This document shows positions 20,005 to 25,305 of a stretch of 25,305 nt of DNA, in pieces (within the stretch, counting starts at the first letter, position 1; each line of letters opens with the position of its first letter). Under the pieces are notes generated by a model. It searched no databases. It was given only the letters and a program-made list of their open reading frames with translations, and was not told the origin of the DNA. The position numbers and the translations under genes were made by a program. The stretch spans positions 1 to 25,305 of the forward strand of contig PYSS01000233.1 in assembly GCA_003049465.1 (NCBI GenBank), written 5' to 3'. The stretch comes from Magnaporthiopsis rhizophila. Lineage: Eukaryota > Ascomycota > Sordariomycetes > Magnaporthales > Magnaporthaceae.

Positions 20005-21629
20005 ACTGGTGACGACGAAGGTGGGCGCCGCTGATGCCTTTGAGGCGGCTGTCGAGGGTGCAGAAGCGCGCCTGCGGGAGGAAGTGTGCGGGATGGAGCT
20101 ACTGCTGTGGTCGACGACGATGTGGCGGTTGCGTGTTGGCGCCTCTCCCGAACGCACATGCCGCCTTGTATACATGACCCGGCTTGGAATGCACACAACC
20201 TCGAGCAAAGCGGGCCAGCGGGGCCGGGAAAAAAAAATAAAGAATAAATAATTTAAAGATGGGATGGCAGGTAGCGGCTGCTGGCTGGCAAGGGGTATGC
20301 CTGCCTTCGGGATGACAGGGTGACGGCTGATGGCTCGTGCCGTGGCTGCTGCTACTACTGGCCTGGGACGGGTTCTTGCTGCTGCAGCTGAAAGGGGACG
20401 CTTGCTCGCTGCACAGCAGACGGGACCAAGGGGGTGTGTGATGGGGCCAGAGGGCGGACCTTGCGGTCATGGACGGGATTCAGACTTTTTGGGACTGGCC
20501 TAAAGCGGCTTGGTGGCGTTTGTGGTATACGTCGACGACACAAAAAACGGAGGTACATGCAGACACGATCATGTACCTGCTTCAGGGAGAGAAAACCGCT
20601 GACTGAGGACCACGTTTGGGGGTGGTCAGGGGAGAGGGTTGGAGGCGGCGCCTCAGCCGGAGGCTCCAAGACGTCCCAAAGCACCTTTGCGAAGGGCAAC
20701 TTTATTTGATCCTCCTTGACTAGGCAGGCGCCGGCGCCACGCAGGACGGGGTTTTGGGACTGCCCTATAATGGCCGCAGCTCTATTTCTCTGCACACCCC
20801 CTGTCCCCAAGAAGGTAGCGGGTTTGTTAGAGCGGACAGGGGTAGGCTGGGTCGGGCTGAGGGGTCAGGTTCTTACAGGGAGGAGAAGGACCATGCCTGT
20901 GGAGGGCGGGGGACTGACTGGAAGGAATCACCGCACACATCATGCACTCATTCATTGTCTGGTCATCCGGACAGAACGTTCAGCGCTTCTCCCCCAGTTT
21001 TTGCAGAGTTCAGCAGGGAGTAAAAGCCTCTAACTTCTGGCGAGCCAGGGAAACAGATACGGAAAGTGGTGCGAAAAAAGACAATGCAGGGGTTAGCTCC
21101 GCGTCAATGACCCCAAAGGTTTTTTTTTCTTTCCCTTTTTTCTTATTGAATCCGAGCTCCTAGGCAGCCAGCCCCCCCGGATGGAACCAAGCATCGGCGA
21201 TCCGTGGATGGGGAATTCATCAGTTGACGGGGATCCACGATGCCAATCAAAATCCCATCTCCATAAATCAAGGAATGAGGCGTTCGCTAACGAGCTAAGC
21301 ACAACAACCTGCCGTTTGGCATTCAACATGGAAGAGAAGCATGCTCACAGCAGGCTGCCGTTGGATTATGAATGAACTCGTTACCTTGGAAAAGCGGCAG
21401 GCAAGCTGGGGATTCAGGGTACAGGTACCGACAGTGCAGAATGATCCTGTGAGCCATCTCTTTGGCCCGCATACCCTTTTTCATGTTTTATTTTAATGAA
21501 TACCTTTCGTCAACATCCGACGAGATAATACTATCAGTCGTGTTCAACTGGCCATTGGAAAATCGTCTGTTTTTTTTTTTTTCCCTCCCCGCTGTTTTTA
21601 GGCGAGTCCAGGAGGATGCTGGACCCCTG

Positions 21630-21650
21630 CCCCATGCTTGACGCATGGGG
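21630..21650. repeat. Perfect hairpin CCCCATGC/GCATGGGG
   Basis: Eight-base perfect arms flank a five-base TTGAC loop. No T-run follows and no supported gene ends here, so it is not called a terminator. Confidence 0.5.
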
Positions 21651-23157
21651 AGAGCGAGAGCTGAAAGAGATATATCCGAGAAGCTCACGTTTTGGGCGAC
21701 GTGACCAATACTTCCAGGACTCGGCATCCCGCGCAGCTCAGCCGCGGATATTACTAAAAGATTAGCGACACTGTATGTACCTCAATGGTCAGTATCGTGC
21801 GGCTGGGCCATTATACATTGCGGTATCGTACAACTGAGCTGCCGAGTGCACCGAATACGTCCCGGCCCAGCGCTGCCTGTGGTGTTTTCTTGTGTCCCCG
21901 CCGAGGCTCAATGCAATTCCAGGCCGTGGGCGGATCGACACCACGTCGCGGGCCAAGCCGGGGCCATGCAAAGGGAGGGCATCCTAGCGGCTTGTACGGG
22001 CGTAAGTGCCACCACATGGACATGCAGACAAGCGCCGTGCTGGTCGCGTCGCAGGTCGGGCAGGCTGCGCCCCAGTGGACGGGGGTTGGCGCTATCTCAT
22101 TGAGGCCTGGCCTTGCGACAAAGCAATTACTCGCTCACGAGGCGGGCAGGTATTGGCAGGTTGGTTGGCATTACTTGCGCGGGAGCACGCAAATTACGGA
22201 CGAGGAGGAAGGAAGTGCTTCGTTCGGGTCAGCTTCACAAGGAAGGTGCGCCCCTCCGATCCGGAATGCTTGTCTTGATTCGGCCTAGGCCAGGCTTTCG
22301 TTATCCAACGGAGCGGTCTGGTGTGGGTCGGGTCCCCGCCAGCTTTCTGCTCCACCCCCGCCGTCAGACAAGAGAAAAGCCGCCATCCGCCCCACCCGGC
22401 AGGCAAGGGCAAGCCAGCCAGTCAGCCAGCCCGAAGTCCAGGCTTGGGGAACCATAGCGCTTGATTTGCAAATCGACGCACGATCCATCCAAGCAAAACA
22501 AACATTTGCGGCGAGCCGAGCACGGGCCTGATCATCACCCGCCGTCAGTGCGCAGTCCGTTTTGGCAGAAAAAAAGCAAGCATGGCGACATTGGCATTCC
22601 TTCGAAGAGGCAACCTAGCAACCATGCCTGCGACCACCTTCACCGAAAACATAACATCAATGCAAAGCATCACACAAAAACAATCGGCTCGGGCCTCCTC
22701 ACGCCTGCCCGGTCAGACAGGTAATAACGCGTTCGCCTGTGGGGAGCTGCCAATAGAGAGCTGCCCAATCCAGCCGTTCTCCGACGTGAAAGCAGGATCA
22801 ACGCAAGCCCTTCCCGATGCGGAAACCAGTTCAGCTGGAATGCAGGGGCCCTTTCACAGGCTGCCAGAGACAGGCTAATCCTCAAAGAGCTGAAGTGACA
22901 CAGGCTAGAGCCCATGCTGGGATTCCATCCCCGAACGGAACAACGCTTCCTTTTGGTCGGCCACCATGCCATTACATCTCAGACATGCGATGGCAATGCG
23001 AAAACGACAAAAAAGAAAGAAAACGTCATGGGACGAACGATGAAAACGACTTTGCGCCGCAGGGCGGGCATCCCTTGTTCTACTCGGCTGGCAGTCTCGA
23101 TTGCTTGATCAGCTGAAAATGCAGACCTTGAGATGAGATGAGAAAAAAGGGCTCATG

Positions 23158-23670
23158 ACCGGAAACCAGACCTTTCCGTCTTTGGTAAACCTCCGGTCCT
23201 TTGCAATCGTCCCCTCCCTTGCCTTACCTCTAAAATTGACTGTTTTTTTTTTCTCCTTCTATTTTTTCTCGTTTGGCGAGGTCTCGCTCGTTGAACAGGG
23301 TGGTTCCATTCTCTGCTCTTCCCATCAAAACACCAGCATATCTCTCAGACCATTATTGTTTGCCAGTCACACACACCTTCTTGGTCTCTTCGACTCCGGC
23401 AGGCAAATCGCCGTTTCCAGGCTTTCCTCCATCCGGGAATTTTAAACGAGAAGCCATCCCGCTTGGCCATATCGTGCCGTCTCTTGGTCAAGGCCCCCTG
23501 CCCCCCTGGTGGCCTTGGCACACCAGCCCGTCCCCTCTCGCACATCCACATCTCTTTTCCTTGCTGTGGATCTGGGGAGCTGGTGAAGAGTGGAGATCAT
23601 TGGTGACCATTTTGGGGGGTGAGCCTGCTTGCCTGTTGGTTGAAAGTAGGTTGGTGACAAGACAGGAGGG
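23158..23670 (+). promoter_or_regulatory. Possible leader: 513-nt ATG-free CT-rich stretch
   Basis: The plus strand lacks ATG for 513 nt while the minus strand has about ten. It carries CT/T tracts at 23241-23272, like the MCM1 leader. It ends at the ATG of the 140-aa ORF at 23671. By analogy with the three real genes it may be the leader of an unrecognised plus-strand transcript. Confidence 0.25.
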
Positions 23671-24093
23671 ATGGAAGGCTATCTCCGGCTGTGTGACGAG
23701 CACGATCGATGTGCGCGCGCCATGTTGCCTTGCGAAAACTTACCGGATAGGGCGTTGAGCAGGGGTAACCCTCCATCATCGAGGCCAGCTGTCGCACGAC
23801 CTGCTGCACAAGGGCGGCGCACATCAAACCTGACGGGACCAATGCCGAGCGCTCACGCAAACAGTTTATTCACCGCCAGAACACCAACACGCCGTTTGAT
23901 TGATCTGCTGTTTTCCTCCCTCGCCTCCTGCGCGCTCCCTCGTCCGGATTTCGCCGTTTCAACATCCGATGGGCAACAAAAAAAAGAAAGAAAAAAAAAA
24001 AAGAGGGAAACCCGGGCAGGCTGTGTGATGCATGTAGCTCAGCCAGGGAGAAACCGGAGCTTCCTCCGCAGGTCTGCACGAGCCCCTCGCTGA
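23671..24093 (+). CDS. Weak hypothetical ORF, 140 aa
   Basis: An ATG-initiated ORF of 140 codons with no domain I recognise. It begins MEGYLRLCDEHDRC, is Arg/Pro/Ala/Ser-rich in the middle, and contains a Lys-rich patch near residues 104-112 coded by an A-rich tract. It is listed only because it follows a strand-specific ATG-free stretch like those before the three real genes. The composition looks more like random translation than a conserved protein. Confidence 0.15.
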   Translation: MEGYLRLCDEHDRCARAMLPCENLPDRALSRGNPPSSRPAVARPAAQGRRTSNLTGPMPSAHANSLFTARTPTRRLIDLLFSSLASCALPRPDFAVSTSDGQQKKERKKKKRETRAGCVMHVAQPGRNRSFLRRSARAPR

Positions 24094-25305
24094 GAAACCA
24101 TCAGAAATCAGAAACAGAAAAAGGGGGGCAGGTGGGAGAAGATGGTGTGTAGGAGGGGCCAGGCCCGGGCCAAGCGATTTGGGGAAGCAGCCAGCAGGCA
24201 AAAACGAGGAGAGAGAGCTGCATGGATCCAATGTGACCACCCAACGTCGCACAGCATGACGTTTTCCAGGGGAGTGGCAGCAGAGAAATGAGAGTGCTCT
24301 GGGATGGCGAGTCTGGGGAGAAAGAGGAGGGCGATCACGGAGCTGGATAAGCTGCAAGCCAGGCAATCTCAGAAACAGCAGAGGATACCACTCACTCCTC
24401 TGTAGGACAAAAGCTGGGGAGTGACATCCACACACCCGCACGCACACCGCGCCGCCGCTCGGCAACACGGACCACGACAATGACACCCTTGGACTCGGGT
24501 ATGCTGGTGCCCGAAAGCTGGTCCCCGAGGCTATTTTGGAGCCGGCCGGCGCGACACTTGGCAAATTTATCCCGCAGAGAGCAAACCAAACAGGAGGGAA
24601 CCAGTCCGTTCGTGCGTGGCGTCGAACAAGGTTGAGCAGCCGAGGGCTAGGTGGACACCTGGGCAGGCTCGAGTCCCAGCCAAGCCGGCCGATAAGGGGC
24701 AGAAATAAGACGTAAAAGTGTGGGTGTGAGTGGGTGTGTTACAATCGGGGATCTATCTCTTTCTTTTACCATCAGTTCATCGTCATCATCCCACCCACCC
24801 TTTTTTCCAGGCAAGGCAATTCATCCTGGGGATGATGGGTGGGTGGGTAGGTGGGATAAACAAGCGAACGGGTGAAATCCCAAGGGACGGGTAAAGCTCC
24901 TTTTCTCGGAGGGGTCTGTAGTTACCGTCCGCCCGGTTTTTCGCTTGGCCAAAAAGAAAAGGAATGGCACATGATTAACATGGTGATATCGACGAGGCTT
25001 TTGATTAGGAAGAAATATTAGACGGGGGACGGAAGGGAAAGCTGAAGTGCAACCTAGGAAGACATGATCGCCCGCTAACCCCGCTTTGGCGAGAAAGAAG
25101 GACCCGACGTCTTTCTTGGTTGGGGAAAGCAAAAGAAACCAAGATCTCGTGGCAACCAAGCCGAGCGCCCGCGGCACGCACCCGGCCCCAATCACCGGGC
25201 GGCTCCAGGGAGGCGTGGTGATCGGTGGCGCTCGGGGAGAGGCTCAAAGCGTCAAGGGGTGGTGTGTATGTACCTAGACAGGGGGGAGGGATGGTGGTGG
25301 TGGCG

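Larger units (their letters stand above)
19059..20156 (-). promoter_or_regulatory. ATG-free leader/promoter of flbC
   Basis: On the minus strand no ATG occurs for 1098 nt upstream of the flbC start; the first lie at 20159 and 20175. The plus strand has about 16 in the same interval. The sense strand is CT/CA-rich, for example around 19600-19740. It contains a TATA-like element, a possible intron and an 8-bp tandem repeat. Part or all is likely transcribed leader; the transcription start is unknown. Confidence 0.55.
20157..25305. other. Long gene-poor region upstream of flbC
   Basis: About 5.1 kb without a gene I can support. The ORFs are short, compositionally biased by A/T and G/C tracts, and occur equally on both strands. 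It holds T/A tracts (about 21120, 21570, 23243, 23990), a perfect hairpin at 21630, GGGT-rich DNA near 24831, and one 513-nt ATG-free stretch on the plus strand. It may include distal regulatory DNA for flbC or the start of a gene beyond the right edge. Confidence 0.55.

Noticed and set aside
19698..20198. Minus-strand ORF with an ATG at 20159 as a possible first exon of flbC
   Set aside because: The translation is Pro/Thr/His-rich low complexity with no conserved motif, and no splice pair convincingly joining it to the flbC frame was found. It stays a formal alternative for the N-terminus.
21630..21650. Hairpin as a transcription terminator
   Set aside because: Hairpin-dependent termination is bacterial, this is fungal nuclear DNA, and no gene ends here.
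21780..21860. A-box-like AGCTCAGTTG on the minus strand
   Set aside because: No anticodon stem, B box or acceptor stem can be built around it, so no tRNA is called.

Overview
The window looks like nuclear DNA from a filamentous ascomycete (Pezizomycotina, most likely Sordariomycetes). Three spliced genes have short GT-AG introns of 80-220 bp. Intergenic DNA is long and full of pyrimidine tracts and microsatellites. The three recognisable proteins belong to standard fungal families: an Mcm1-type MADS-box factor, a Ctr copper transporter and an FlbC-type C2H2 regulator. No prokaryotic, plasmid, CRISPR or phage signal is visible. I cannot name the species from sequence alone.

Layout. 1-5972: no supportable gene, only simple repeats and chance ORFs. 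5973-7338: CT-rich leader/promoter of the MADS-box gene. 7339-8343 (+): MCM1 orthologue, three exons, 221 aa. 8344-13204: gene-poor stretch with one weak 130-aa ORF and an 18-copy 12-bp minisatellite ending in an N. 13205-13953 (-): Ctr copper transporter, two exons, 222 aa. 13954-14788: its CA-rich leader/promoter, with a second N inside a duplicated poly-T segment. 14789-17382: no gene seen. 17383-19058 (-): FlbC-like C2H2 factor, two coding exons, 521 aa from the first ATG. 19059-20156: its leader/promoter. 20157-25305: about 5 kb without a convincing gene, apart from one weak 140-aa ORF preceded by a leader-like stretch.

The genes do not form a pathway or cluster. Two encode transcription factors with regulatory roles in development (Mcm1: mating and morphogenesis; FlbC: conidiation in Aspergillus), and the third imports or mobilises copper. 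MCM1 and the Ctr gene are convergent; Ctr and flbC point the same way.

The most interesting signal is shared by all three genes. The sense strand directly upstream of each start codon contains no ATG at all for 1366, 835 and 1098 nt, while the antisense strand of the same intervals has about 14-17 ATGs each. This strand-specific ATG desert fixes the start codons and suggests unusually long, uORF-free 5' leaders. A fourth, shorter desert (23158-23670, +) may mark an unrecognised transcript.
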